In this document: piece after piece, positions 23,923-31,676 of the stretch
Numbering within the stretch: position 1 is the stretch's first letter
How the letters are laid out: each line of letters begins with the position of its first letter
Assembly (NCBI GenBank): GCA_002007315.1
Contig: LNZQ01000049.1
Span: 1 to 38,845 of the forward strand
Source: Epulopiscium sp. Nele67-Bin004
Lineage (GTDB): Bacteria > Bacillota_A > Clostridia > Lachnospirales > Cellulosilyticaceae
Direction of reading: 5' to 3'
DNA: 38,845 bases
Notes under the pieces: model-generated
What the model saw: only the letters and a program-made list of their open reading frames with translations
What the model was told of the DNA's origin: nothing
The model's database searches: none
Program-made: the position numbers and the translations under genes

Positions 23923-25575
23923 TTAATCTTGAAGTGCGTCATATCCTTCTTCGCCTGTGCTAATACGAAGCACATTGTCAATTGAATCAATAAAGATTTT
24001 CCCATCACCGATATTTCCAGTGTATAAAACTCCTTTAATTGCATTTACAGCTGTGTCAACTGGAACTTTGCATATAATAACTTCAACTTTAACTTTTGGC
24101 AAAAGAGTTGCCTCAACAGCTGTACCACGGTAATATTCTGTATGCCCTTTTTGGATTCCGTATCCAAGAACTTGAGCAACTGTCATACCTGTAATTCCAA
24201 CTTCTTCTAGTGCAAGTTGCAATTTTGCAAGGCTAGTTTGTTTTGTAACAACTGTAATTTTTGTAAGTGGTGCGTCAGGTCTAGAGTTGTTTATAACTGG
24301 AATATCTTTAGTTGTTGCAGTTATATCATCTTCTTTTTCAAGCGTAAGCGGGCTGCTCATAACAAATCCAGCATAACTAGTTTGAAGTGCGTGCTCGCTA
24401 TAGTCAAGACCGATAGTTTCTTCTTCAACTGAAACACGTAATCCGTGGATAGATTTAATCATGTGGAATGCAAATGTCATAGTCACAGTCGTCCAAGCGA
24501 TGATAGCTGCAAGACCGATAATTTGAATAATAAGTAAGCTTATACCGCCACCATAAAATAAACCACCATCAACAGCAAGAAGACCAACAGCAAGTGTTCC
24601 CCAAATACCGTTTACACCGTGAACTGCAACAGCACCAACAGGGTCATCAAGCTTTAATTTGATATCAATAAATTCAACAGCTACTACTACTAAAATACCA
24701 GATACGATACCAACGATTGTTGCACCGATAGCATCAAGGTTTGCACAACCAGCTGTGATACCAACAAGACCAGCAAGTGCCGCATTTAGTGTCATAGAAA
24801 CGTCAGGTTTCCCTGTTTTTTTCCAAGTAAACGCCATAGTTGTAACACAAGCTGCCGCAGGTGCAACTGTTGTAGTTAAAAATATAGAGCCAAGCCCTCC
24901 AAGCCCTTCAAGTTCAGTTGCGGCTGCACCATTAAATCCGTACCAGCCAAACCATAAAATAAATACCCCAAGTGCTCCAAGTGTTAAGTTGTGACCTGGA
25001 ATAGCTTTTGCTACGATTTCGCCTGTTTTTGGGTCTTTCACGTATTTTCCAAGACGTGGCCCAAGAAAACTGATACCGATAAGTGCAGAAATACCACCAA
25101 CTGTATGTATAGCTGCAGAACCTGCAAAGTCAATAAAGCCCATTTCAAAAAGCCATCCTTGCTCGTTCCACACCCAACCTGCTTCGATTGGATATACGAT
25201 AGCACTTAAAATTACGCTATACCATAAGTATGAACTAAACTTAGTTCTTTCTGCCATTGCTCCAGAAACGATAGTAGCAGTTGTTGCACAAAATACAACG
25301 TTAAATACGAAACTTGCCCAGTCAATATTATCATAATCGAAAAATACGTCCATGTTTGGCACTCCAATAAACCCGCCAACATAATTTTCCGACATCATCA
25401 AACTATAACCTAGCAATGCAAACACCATCGTTCCCATCGAAAAGTCCATTAAGTTTTTCATTATAATATTTCCAGAGTTTTTTGCTCTAGTGAATCCTGA
25501 TTCAACCATTGCGAAGCCGACTTGCATAAAAAATACTAGTGCTGCACCGATTAAAAACCAAATTCCAAAATCCAT
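23923..25575 (-). CDS. Ammonium transporter fused to a PII (GlnB/GlnK) domain
   Basis: The 550-aa protein joins two parts usually encoded by adjacent genes. Residues 1 to about 400 are an Amt channel with eleven helices, the N-terminal GFAMVESGFTRAKNS, the IHTVGG His and the AFHMIKS His forming the twin-His pore. After a ~35-residue linker, residues 437-550 are a complete PII domain (GITGMTVAQVLGYG, QKGHTEYYRG, the LPKVKVEV strand, YTGNIGDGKIF). PII normally plugs Amt when nitrogen is plentiful, sensing ATP/ADP and 2-oxoglutarate. Here the sensor is tethered. The T-loop residue equivalent to Tyr51, the uridylylation site, is Val, so GlnD-type control is excluded. The start has AAGGAG 7 bases upstream; longer frames run into the leader hairpin. 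It is divergent from glnA, and its leader carries an attenuator. Confidence 0.95.
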   Translation of the reverse strand: MDFGIWFLIGAALVFFMQVGFAMVESGFTRAKNSGNIIMKNLMDFSMGTMVFALLGYSLMMSENYVGGFIGVPNMDVFFDYDNIDWASFVFNVVFCATTATIVSGAMAERTKFSSYLWYSVILSAIVYPIEAGWVWNEQGWLFEMGFIDFAGSAAIHTVGGISALIGISFLGPRLGKYVKDPKTGEIVAKAIPGHNLTLGALGVFILWFGWYGFNGAAATELEGLGGLGSIFLTTTVAPAAACVTTMAFTWKKTGKPDVSMTLNAALAGLVGITAGCANLDAIGATIVGIVSGILVVVAVEFIDIKLKLDDPVGAVAVHGVNGIWGTLAVGLLAVDGGLFYGGGISLLIIQIIGLAAIIAWTTVTMTFAFHMIKSIHGLRVSVEEETIGLDYSEHALQTSYAGFVMSSPLTLEKEDDITATTKDIPVINNSRPDAPLTKITVVTKQTSLAKLQLALEEVGITGMTVAQVLGYGIQKGHTEYYRGTAVEATLLPKVKVEVIICKVPVDTAVNAIKGVLYTGNIGDGKIFIDSIDNVLRISTGEEGYDALQD

Positions 25576-25594
25576 AAACATTCTCCTTTCCAAT

Positions 25595-25651
25595 AAAAAA
25601 GCGTGCATTTTATCCTAAACTTTGTCATAGATAAAATGCACGCCTTTGTGC
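25595..25651 (-). promoter_or_regulatory. Transcription attenuator in the amt-PII leader
   Basis: Read on the minus strand, the leader has two mutually exclusive structures. The terminator is a perfect 14-bp stem (25601-25614 with 25630-25643, GATAAAATGCACGC arm) followed by six T residues, ending about 10 bases before the ribosome site. The competing hairpin (25638-25651) is GCAC-AAAGGC-GTGC, a 4-bp stem with a hexaloop having A at position 1 and G at position 4, as in RNA sites bound by ANTAR proteins. It takes up six bases of the terminator's 5' arm. The neighbouring gene is divergent, so this terminator can act only on amt. Binding by the nearby ANTAR protein would promote read-through. 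Confidence 0.75.
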
Positions 25652-25659
25652 GAAAACTT

Positions 25660-25689
25660 TTTATAATTTATATTTATGAATTGTATCAA
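25660..25689 (-). promoter_or_regulatory. Candidate sigma-A promoter of amt-PII
   Basis: On the minus strand, TTGATA (25689-25684) and TATAAA (25665-25660) are separated by 18 bases. Transcription would begin a few bases before the small ANTAR-like hairpin of the leader. The region is very AT-rich, so alternatives exist. Confidence 0.5.
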
Positions 25690-25863
25690 ACTTTGATTAC
25701 TATTTCAATACTAAATTTGAATTTTGTATAAAATATGTAATATTTCGGTAATTTTTACTATGTACATATATAATAATATATAAACTATATAAATTTATTT
25801 GTGTAACTATACAAAAATTATTGTTTATAATAAAGATAATTTCTATAATAGTACTAGTTAGAT

Positions 25864-25891
25864 TTGTTAAAATTGTCATAAATAGTATAAT
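25864..25891 (+). promoter_or_regulatory. Possible upstream promoter of glnA
   Basis: TTGTTA and TATAAT with a 16-base spacer lie about 60 bases upstream of the better glnA promoter. It may be a second start or chance in AT-rich DNA. The stretch from here back to the amt promoter (about 25690-25863) is featureless AT-rich sequence. Confidence 0.3.
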
Positions 25892-25923
25892 ACTAATTAA
25901 ATGGAAAAATTTATCGACATCTA

Positions 25924-25952
25924 TTGAACAAACATATAATTTGTTCTATAAT
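25924..25952 (+). promoter_or_regulatory. Sigma-A promoter of glnA
   Basis: TTGAAC and a perfect TATAAT are exactly 17 bases apart, and the predicted start falls just before the leader hairpin. The spacer is occupied by an inverted repeat (listed separately), which also includes part of the -35 box. Confidence 0.75.
25926..25946 (+). promoter_or_regulatory. Inverted repeat (operator candidate) inside the glnA promoter
   Basis: GAACAAA at 25926-25932 and TTTGTTC at 25940-25946 are a perfect 7-bp inverted repeat around seven bases. It overlaps the -35 box and fills the spacer, so a dimeric protein bound here would block RNA polymerase. It does not match the Bacillus GlnR/TnrA consensus (TGTNA-N7-TNACA). 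Confidence 0.45.
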
Positions 25953-25959
25953 AAGTAGA

Positions 25960-25996
25960 GAACATTTTAGGTTCATCAAGTGATGAACTTTTTTTT
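25960..25996 (+). promoter_or_regulatory. Transcription attenuator in the glnA leader
   Basis: GTTCATC (25971-25977) and GATGAAC (25982-25988) form a tight 7-bp stem with loop AAGT, followed by eight T residues, only about 10 bases before the AGGAGG of glnA. An alternative hairpin, GAAC (25960-25963) with GTTC (25971-25974), loop ATTTTAG, uses four bases of the terminator's 5' arm, so the two exclude each other. No gene upstream reads this way, so the terminator must act on the glnA leader. The alternative loop does not show the A1/G4 hexaloop rule of ANTAR sites, unlike the amt leader. Confidence 0.7.
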
Positions 25997-26023
25997 ATAC
26001 AAATTTAGGAGGACTTAGGGACG

Positions 26024-27295
26024 ATGGTAGATGATATACTAAATTTTGCACAAGAAGCCGACGTAAAATTTATAAGATTAGCATTTTGTGACCCGTTTGG
26101 TGTACACAAAAACATCTCAATTATGCCAACAGAGTTAAAAGACGCATTTGAACGAGGAATTTCTTTTGATGCAAGCTCTATTAGGGGTTTTGAAGAAGTA
26201 AGTCGTTCTGATTTATTTTTATTTCCAGACGCAACAACACTGACCGCTCTACCTTGGCGACCAGAACCAGGTTGTGTGATAAAATTTTTCTGCGATATCA
26301 AATATGCCGATGGTTCTATATATATAGGAGATAGTAGAAATATACTTAGAAATGTAATTAAAAAAATTTCAAAAATGGGATATGGGGCAAGAATAGGCTC
26401 TGAAAGTGAGTTTTATCTTTTTAAATTAGATGATTATGGAGAACCAACATATACTCCTATTGATAATGGAACGTATTTTGACGTTGCTCCGCTTGACCAA
26501 GGCGAAGATGTTCGACGTGAAATTTGCTTAGTGTTAAGTGAGATGGGCTTGATGCCAGAAACTTCTCACCATGAGCAAGGTCCGGGGCAAAATGAAATAG
26601 ATTTTAAATATAGCGACGCTATGACATGTGCAGATAATTTGCTTGCATTTAAAAATGTTGTAAAAATTATATCAGCACGACATGGGCTTTTTGCTTCATT
26701 TATGCCAAAACCTTTGGAAGGCAAAAGTGGTAGCGGATTGCATATAAATATTTCTCTAATGAAAAATGGTAGAAATGTTTTTTCAAAACAGCATTTAGAA
26801 CAAGATGTTAGAGATAGTTTCATAGCTGGAATTTTAGCTAGAATTTCAGAAATAACATTATTTTTAAACTCGACTGTAAATTCATATGATAGACTTGGTG
26901 CATTTGAAGCTCCAGATTATGTATCTTGGTCACATCAAAATAGATCGGCATTAATTCGTATCCCAGCACAAGGAGATACAAAAACTAGAATTGAGCTACG
27001 TTCGCCAGACGGTGCATCAAACCCCTATATTGCATTTGCGTTAGTGCTATCGGCTGGGATCTATGGAATAGAAAATAACCTTAAACTTGAAGACGAAAAT
27101 ACAAAAATAGAAATGTTGCCACAAAGTTTGGAAGAAGCAATATCAAAAGCAAAAAATTCTTTGTTTGTAAAAGAAGTATTAGGAGAAGAATTTGTGGCAA
27201 AATATATAACTATTAAAGAACTAGAATTACAAAATTACTATGACTGTGAAGACAAAAAAGATTTTTATACTAAGGAATATTTTTGCAAATTATAG
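26024..27295 (+). CDS. glnA: Glutamine synthetase, type I
   Basis: The 423-aa enzyme makes glutamine from glutamate, ammonia and ATP. Family blocks appear in order: the N-terminal beta-grasp (VKFIRLAFCDPFGVHKN), SSIRGFEEVSRSDL, the catalytic-domain GSESEFYLF, HHEQGPGQNEIDF, the GSGLHINISL His and the late RIELRSPDGASNPYIAFA. It is about 20 residues shorter than the usual 440-445 aa bacterial type, mostly by a compact N-terminus and short tail, but all signature segments are kept. AGGAGG stands 11 bases before the ATG. An ANTAR regulator follows 24 bases after the stop, an arrangement known in clostridia. Control is likely at two levels: a palindrome in the promoter and a terminator in the leader. 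Confidence 0.95.
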   Translation: MVDDILNFAQEADVKFIRLAFCDPFGVHKNISIMPTELKDAFERGISFDASSIRGFEEVSRSDLFLFPDATTLTALPWRPEPGCVIKFFCDIKYADGSIYIGDSRNILRNVIKKISKMGYGARIGSESEFYLFKLDDYGEPTYTPIDNGTYFDVAPLDQGEDVRREICLVLSEMGLMPETSHHEQGPGQNEIDFKYSDAMTCADNLLAFKNVVKIISARHGLFASFMPKPLEGKSGSGLHINISLMKNGRNVFSKQHLEQDVRDSFIAGILARISEITLFLNSTVNSYDRLGAFEAPDYVSWSHQNRSALIRIPAQGDTKTRIELRSPDGASNPYIAFALVLSAGIYGIENNLKLEDENTKIEMLPQSLEEAISKAKNSLFVKEVLGEEFVAKYITIKELELQNYYDCEDKKDFYTKEYFCKL

Positions 27296-27319
27296 TTGTT
27301 GTTAAGGAGGATGCGTGTG

Positions 27320-27883
27320 ATGCTAAATGTTTTAATGGTCTCATATGTACAACCAAGCAAAGAAGTATTATCTGATATGTTACCAGTCTCGCATGAGATA
27401 TACACTAGTCATTCATGTAGTGAAGCAAGGCGATTACTTTTAGAAAGAAAAATAGATATTGTTATTATAAACACGCCACTAAAAGATGAAACAGGTGAAA
27501 AATTAGCTAAAGATATCGCTTGCCAAGGTGCTACACAAGTTATTTTGATGGTTGGGTCAGAACATTATGAACAAATTGCTAGTAAAGTTGAACAATTAGG
27601 TGTAATAATGGTTGCAAAGCCACTAAATAAAAAAATACTAGAAACATCTTTGAATATTGCTAAAGTAACATATAATAGATTGAGGCTATTAGAACGTGAG
27701 AACACACTACTAAATAAAAAAATTGATGATATTAGAATTATTAGTAGGGCAAAATGTATACTAATAGAGAAGGGCATGAGCGAGTTACAAGCACACAAAT
27801 ATATAGAAAAAGAAGCTATGGATACACGAAGAACTAGAAAAGAAATATCTGAAACCATTATACAAAACTATGAAGTTAGTTGA
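27320..27883 (+). CDS. ANTAR-domain antiterminator with pseudo-receiver (NitR-like)
   Basis: The 187-aa protein has an N-terminal receiver-like domain (about 1-115), a connecting coiled coil (about 116-135) and a C-terminal ANTAR domain ([21 protein letters not shown] then [13 protein letters not shown] ending, here [12 protein letters not shown]). ANTAR domains bind paired small hairpins in nascent RNA and prevent terminator formation. The receiver lacks the phosphorylatable Asp: its beta-3 strand reads DIVIINTPL, Asn in place of Asp, so control by a histidine kinase is unlikely. The start ATG lies 9 bases after AAGGAGG; two closer in-frame starts overlap the site. The gene follows glnA and precedes pyrG in one direction. 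Leader terminators before amt, glnA and gltB are plausible targets (inference). Confidence 0.9.
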   Translation: MLNVLMVSYVQPSKEVLSDMLPVSHEIYTSHSCSEARRLLLERKIDIVIINTPLKDETGEKLAKDIACQGATQVILMVGSEHYEQIASKVEQLGVIMVAKPLNKKILETSLNIAKVTYNRLRLLERENTLLNKKIDDIRIISRAKCILIEKGMSELQAHKYIEKEAMDTRRTRKEISETIIQNYEVS

Positions 27884-27897
27884 TGAAAGGAGCAAGT

Positions 27898-29487
27898 ATG
27901 AGTAAATTTATTTTTGTAACAGGGGGTGTAGTATCAGGTCTTGGAAAAGGTATTACAGCAGCAAGTTTAGGACGTCTGCTAAAACAACGAGGACTGAAAG
28001 TAACTGCACAAAAGCTGGACCCATATATGAACGTAGACCCAGGAACGATGAGTCCATATCAACATGGAGAAGTGTTTGTAACAGAAGATGGAGCGGAAAC
28101 AGACTTAGATTTGGGACATTATGAGAGATTTATTGATGAAGATTTAAACAAACATTCAAACCTAACCTCTGGTAAAATATATTATCATGTGCTAAATAAA
28201 GAAAGAAGTGGCGGATATCTTGGGCAAACAGTTCAAGTTATACCACATATTACAAATGTCATAAAAGAATTTATATATTCGAGTGCTGAAAATAGTGATA
28301 TACTTATAACAGAAATTGGAGGAACAACTGGAGATATCGAAATTCAACCGTTCCTTGAAAGTATTAGACAAATATCTTTAGAAGTTGGTCGTGAAAATTG
28401 TATTTTTATACATCTAACGCTAGTTCCATATATAAAATCGAGTGGAGAACACAAAAGCAAGCCTACGCAACATTCGGTAAAAGAATTACGTTCGATAGGG
28501 ATTTCGCCAAATATTATAGTTGCGAGAGCAGATGAGGAAATACCATCTGATATATTAGAAAAAATCTCGCTATTTTGTAATGTGCCAACGGACTGTGTTA
28601 TACAAAATACAACGCTTGACTCGCTATATGAAGTTCCGCTTATGTTGCATGAAAAAGGTTTGGACGATGTAGTTTGTAGAGAGCTAAAACTTGATACAAA
28701 GCAACCTGATTTAACTGAGTGGCGACAAATGGTGGACAATATTTATTCGGCTAAAAAGTCTGTAAATATTGCAATTGTTGGGAAATACGTAAAACTTCAT
28801 GATGCATATCTTTCGGTTAGTGAAAGCTTGCGACATGCTGGGTTTATGTGTGGGGCAAATGTTAACATAAGTTGGATAGACTGCGAAGAAGTGACAAGCG
28901 AAACAAGCCACGAAATATTTAAAGATATAGATGGAATTGTTGTGCCAGGTGGATTTGGAGACCGTGGTGTTGAAGGAAAAATTGAAACGTGTAAATATGC
29001 TCGTGAAAATGACGTTCCGTTCCTAGGAATTTGTCTTGGTATGCAAGTTGTTGTTATTGAATTTGCAAGAAACGTGCTAGGGCTTAATGATGCACACTCA
29101 ATGGAATTTGATGAAAACACAACGAACCCTGTAATCCACATTATGGAAGACCAAAAAGAGATTACTAACAAAGGTGGCACAATGCGTCTTGGTAAGTATG
29201 ACTGTAAGCTTAAAGATAACTCTAAACTTAAAGAGTTGTATGGGTCAAGCACGATAACAGAAAGACATAGACATCGTTTTGAATTTAACAATAAGTATAA
29301 AGATTTAGTTGAGCAACAAGGACTTGTTATAAGTGGGACATCACCAGATGAAAGTTTGGTTGAGGCAGTGGAGCTTGATGGGCACAAATATTATGTTGCA
29401 GCACAATTTCACCCAGAGTTTAAAAGTCGTCCAAACAAGCCACACCCAATGTTTTTAGGATTAGTAAAATCAACGCTTGAGGAGTGA
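27898..29487 (+). CDS. pyrG: CTP synthase
   Basis: The 529-aa enzyme converts UTP to CTP with ATP and glutamine. The synthetase half begins [15 protein letters not shown] and contains [20 protein letters not shown] and GGTTGDIE. The glutaminase half (from about residue 290) contains the nucleophile Cys379 in GICLGMQ and the late His/Glu of QFHPEF. Length is typical. The ATG follows AAAGGAG; two in-frame ATGs just upstream overlap the regulator's end and lack a site. It lies in the glnA-led string, sensible for a glutamine-consuming enzyme, and dapF starts four bases after its stop. Confidence 0.97.
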   Translation: MSKFIFVTGGVVSGLGKGITAASLGRLLKQRGLKVTAQKLDPYMNVDPGTMSPYQHGEVFVTEDGAETDLDLGHYERFIDEDLNKHSNLTSGKIYYHVLNKERSGGYLGQTVQVIPHITNVIKEFIYSSAENSDILITEIGGTTGDIEIQPFLESIRQISLEVGRENCIFIHLTLVPYIKSSGEHKSKPTQHSVKELRSIGISPNIIVARADEEIPSDILEKISLFCNVPTDCVIQNTTLDSLYEVPLMLHEKGLDDVVCRELKLDTKQPDLTEWRQMVDNIYSAKKSVNIAIVGKYVKLHDAYLSVSESLRHAGFMCGANVNISWIDCEEVTSETSHEIFKDIDGIVVPGGFGDRGVEGKIETCKYARENDVPFLGICLGMQVVVIEFARNVLGLNDAHSMEFDENTTNPVIHIMEDQKEITNKGGTMRLGKYDCKLKDNSKLKELYGSSTITERHRHRFEFNNKYKDLVEQQGLVISGTSPDESLVEAVELDGHKYYVAAQFHPEFKSRPNKPHPMFLGLVKSTLEE

Positions 29488-29491
29488 GAAA

Positions 29492-30328
29492 ATGAATTTT
29501 TGGAAAATGCATGGAATAGGAAATGATTATATTTATTTTGATTGTATGGAAAAAGAATTAGACAACCCTGCAGATGTAGCGATTAAGTTATCGCATCGCA
29601 ATTTTAGTATCGGCGGCGATGGTATCGTTATGATATGCAGTTCAGATGTTGCAGATGCAAAAATGCGTATGTTTAACTTAGATGGTAGCGAAGGAAAAAT
29701 GTGTGGAAATGCAATTAGATGCGTTGGGAAATATTTGTATGACAATAAAATCGTTCAAAAAGACCAAGTAAGCATTGAAACGCTTAGTGGAATTAAATAT
29801 CTTGATATGACAATTAAAAATGATAAAGTTGAAAGTGTTAAAGTTGATATGGGTAGCCCTATTTTGGCACCAAAAGACATTCCTACAACTTTAGATGGTG
29901 ATATAATTGTTGACCGTGAAATAACAGTTGATGGGAAGCAATACAACGTTACATGCGTGTCTATGGGTAACCCTCACTGTGTAATTTTTATTGATGAAGA
30001 TGTAAATGATTTGAATTTAGCCCAAATTGGTCCTAAGTTCGAGAAAAACGAAATATTCCCAGAGCAAGTGAATACGGAGTTTGTACAAGTGTTGTCTGAT
30101 GGAAGTTTGAAAATGCGAGTGTGGGAGCGTGGAAGCGGTGAAACGCTTGCATGTGGAACAGGGGCATGTGCAGTTGCTGTTGCGGCGGTTCTTTGTGGCA
30201 AAGCTGAAAAAAATACAGATATAATTGTACATTTAATAGGTGGAGATTTAACTATAAACTATACTGACGAAACTGTTTTTATGACAGGTGGAGCGACAAA
30301 AGCTTTTGAAGGTACAGTTGAGGTTTAA
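29492..30328 (+). CDS. dapF: Diaminopimelate epimerase
   Basis: The 278-aa enzyme interconverts LL- and meso-diaminopimelate for lysine and peptidoglycan synthesis without a cofactor. The two catalytic cysteines are visible: Cys71 in KMCGNAIRC and Cys221 in LACGTGACA. The start MNFWKMHGIGNDYIYFD is the standard N-terminus. GAGGAG, its ribosome site, lies inside the end of pyrG, and only four bases separate the genes, so coupling is likely. It is followed by dapL, which makes its substrate. Confidence 0.97.
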   Translation: MNFWKMHGIGNDYIYFDCMEKELDNPADVAIKLSHRNFSIGGDGIVMICSSDVADAKMRMFNLDGSEGKMCGNAIRCVGKYLYDNKIVQKDQVSIETLSGIKYLDMTIKNDKVESVKVDMGSPILAPKDIPTTLDGDIIVDREITVDGKQYNVTCVSMGNPHCVIFIDEDVNDLNLAQIGPKFEKNEIFPEQVNTEFVQVLSDGSLKMRVWERGSGETLACGTGACAVAVAAVLCGKAEKNTDIIVHLIGGDLTINYTDETVFMTGGATKAFEGTVEV

Positions 30329-30355
30329 TTTATATATTTTAAAGGAGAATAACAA

Positions 30356-31537
30356 ATGCAAATTAATAAAAATTTTTTAGAATTAGAAGAAAGCTATTTG
30401 TTTTCAACGATAGCAAAAAAAGTAAACGAGTTTCAAGCAGCAAATCCAGAAGCAAAAGTAATTAGACTTGGTATAGGTGACGTTACGTTGCCACTTACAA
30501 AAACAGTTGTTGACGCTATGCAAAGTGCAGTTGCAGAAATGGCTGACCCAGCAACTTTTAGAGGGTATGGACCAGAGCAAGGATATGACTTCTTGCGTCT
30601 TTCTCTACAAGAATATTACAAATCAAAAGGTGTGGAGCTTGAGGCAGACGAAATTTTTGTAAGTGATGGAGCAAAAAGTGACCTTGGAAACATATTAGAC
30701 ATTTTTGCAGATGGAACAGCACTTATTCCAAACCCAGTGTATCCAACGTATCTTGATACAAACACTATGGAAGGTCGCAAAATCAACTTACTTGATGGAA
30801 ATGAAAAAAATAGCTTTTTGCCAATGCCAGAAGACGGAAACGGTGGCGATTTAATATACTTGTGTTCACCAAACAATCCAACAGGTGCAACATACACTAG
30901 AGAGCAACTTAAAGCTTGGGTTGACTATGCAAATGCAAACAATGCAGTTATTTTGTTTGACAGTGCTTACGAATTTTTTGTAAAAGACAAGTCACTACCA
31001 ACAAGTATTTTTGAAATTGAAGGAGCAAAAACTTGTGCAATCGAGTTTTGTTCATTCTCAAAAACAGCAGGATTTACAGGAACAAGATGTGGTTACACAG
31101 TTGTGCCACATGACCTTGTGTGTGAAGGAACGAAACTTAACAAACTTTGGTTAAGACGTCAAACTACTAAATTTAACGGTGTGCCATACATCATTCAAAA
31201 AGGTGCAGCGGCAGTATTTACAGAGCAAGGTAAAAAAGAAATTGAAGAAAACGTTAACTATTACCTTGAAAATGCAAAAATCATCAGAGAAACTTGCGAA
31301 AAATTAGGTTTCTGGTTTGTAGGTGGAGACAACTCACCATATATTTGGATTAAATGTCCAGATGGGCTAGACTCTTGGGAGTTTTTTGACAAGCTATTAA
31401 ATGAAATTTACGTTGTTGGAACTCCAGGCGTTGGCTTTGGAACAAACGGGCAAGGTTTCTTTAGAATTTCAGCATTTGGAATGAGAGAAAATGTAATTGA
31501 AGCAATGGATAGACTTGAAAAATTGTATACAAAATAG
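30356..31537 (+). CDS. dapL: LL-diaminopimelate aminotransferase
   Basis: The 393-aa PLP enzyme makes LL-diaminopimelate directly from tetrahydrodipicolinate and glutamate, bypassing the acyl route. It has the family's N-terminal IRLGIGDVTLPL, the substrate-binding CSPNNPTGATY, and the PLP Lys236 in FCSFSKTAGFTG. The DapL route is known in several clostridia. Pairing with dapF gives two consecutive steps of one pathway, drawing on glutamate from the neighbouring GltB. AAAGGAG precedes the ATG. It probably ends the glnA-led transcript, as a new promoter follows. Confidence 0.95.
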   Translation: MQINKNFLELEESYLFSTIAKKVNEFQAANPEAKVIRLGIGDVTLPLTKTVVDAMQSAVAEMADPATFRGYGPEQGYDFLRLSLQEYYKSKGVELEADEIFVSDGAKSDLGNILDIFADGTALIPNPVYPTYLDTNTMEGRKINLLDGNEKNSFLPMPEDGNGGDLIYLCSPNNPTGATYTREQLKAWVDYANANNAVILFDSAYEFFVKDKSLPTSIFEIEGAKTCAIEFCSFSKTAGFTGTRCGYTVVPHDLVCEGTKLNKLWLRRQTTKFNGVPYIIQKGAAAVFTEQGKKEIEENVNYYLENAKIIRETCEKLGFWFVGGDNSPYIWIKCPDGLDSWEFFDKLLNEIYVVGTPGVGFGTNGQGFFRISAFGMRENVIEAMDRLEKLYTK

Positions 31538-31557
31538 AAGTTAGTACTACCTACGTA

Positions 31558-31586
31558 TTGCAAATGATTGAAAAATAGATTATAAT
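31558..31586 (+). promoter_or_regulatory. Sigma-A promoter of gltB
   Basis: TTGCAA and a perfect TATAAT are exactly 17 bases apart, 20 bases after the dapL stop. The predicted start lies at the base of the leader's first hairpin. Confidence 0.75.
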
Positions 31587-31589
31587 GTA

Positions 31590-31650
31590 GCGTAAAGGAC
31601 GCAGACGTTCTCAAATAAGTAAATCTTGTTATGAGTACGTCTGTTTTTTT
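31590..31650 (+). promoter_or_regulatory. Transcription attenuator in the gltB leader
   Basis: At the predicted 5' end of the transcript, GCGT-AAAGG-ACGC (31590-31602) forms a small hairpin. Immediately after it, CAGACGT (31602-31608) pairs with ACGTCTG (31637-31643), extended by CTCA/TGAG beyond a T-T mismatch, followed by seven T residues: a full terminator ending 11 bases before the ribosome site. The two structures share only one base, so competition is tighter in space than in sequence. The loop AAAGG matches the start of the amt leader loop AAAGGC but is one base shorter than a canonical ANTAR hexaloop. The terminator could in principle serve dapL, but the promoter lies between. Confidence 0.65.
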
Positions 31651-31676
31651 ATACAAAATAGAAAGGGGCTAGGGTA

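Noticed and set aside
25638..25996. Canonical two-hairpin ANTAR motif in each leader
   Set aside because: A second A1/G4 hexaloop hairpin at normal spacing was not found in any of the three leaders; an ATCAAAGTTTGAT-type element upstream of the amt hairpin is too far away and lies in the promoter.
25990..26023. T-box or glutamine riboswitch before glnA
   Set aside because: The leader is only about 65 bases and lacks the T-box sequence and the conserved core of the glutamine aptamer.
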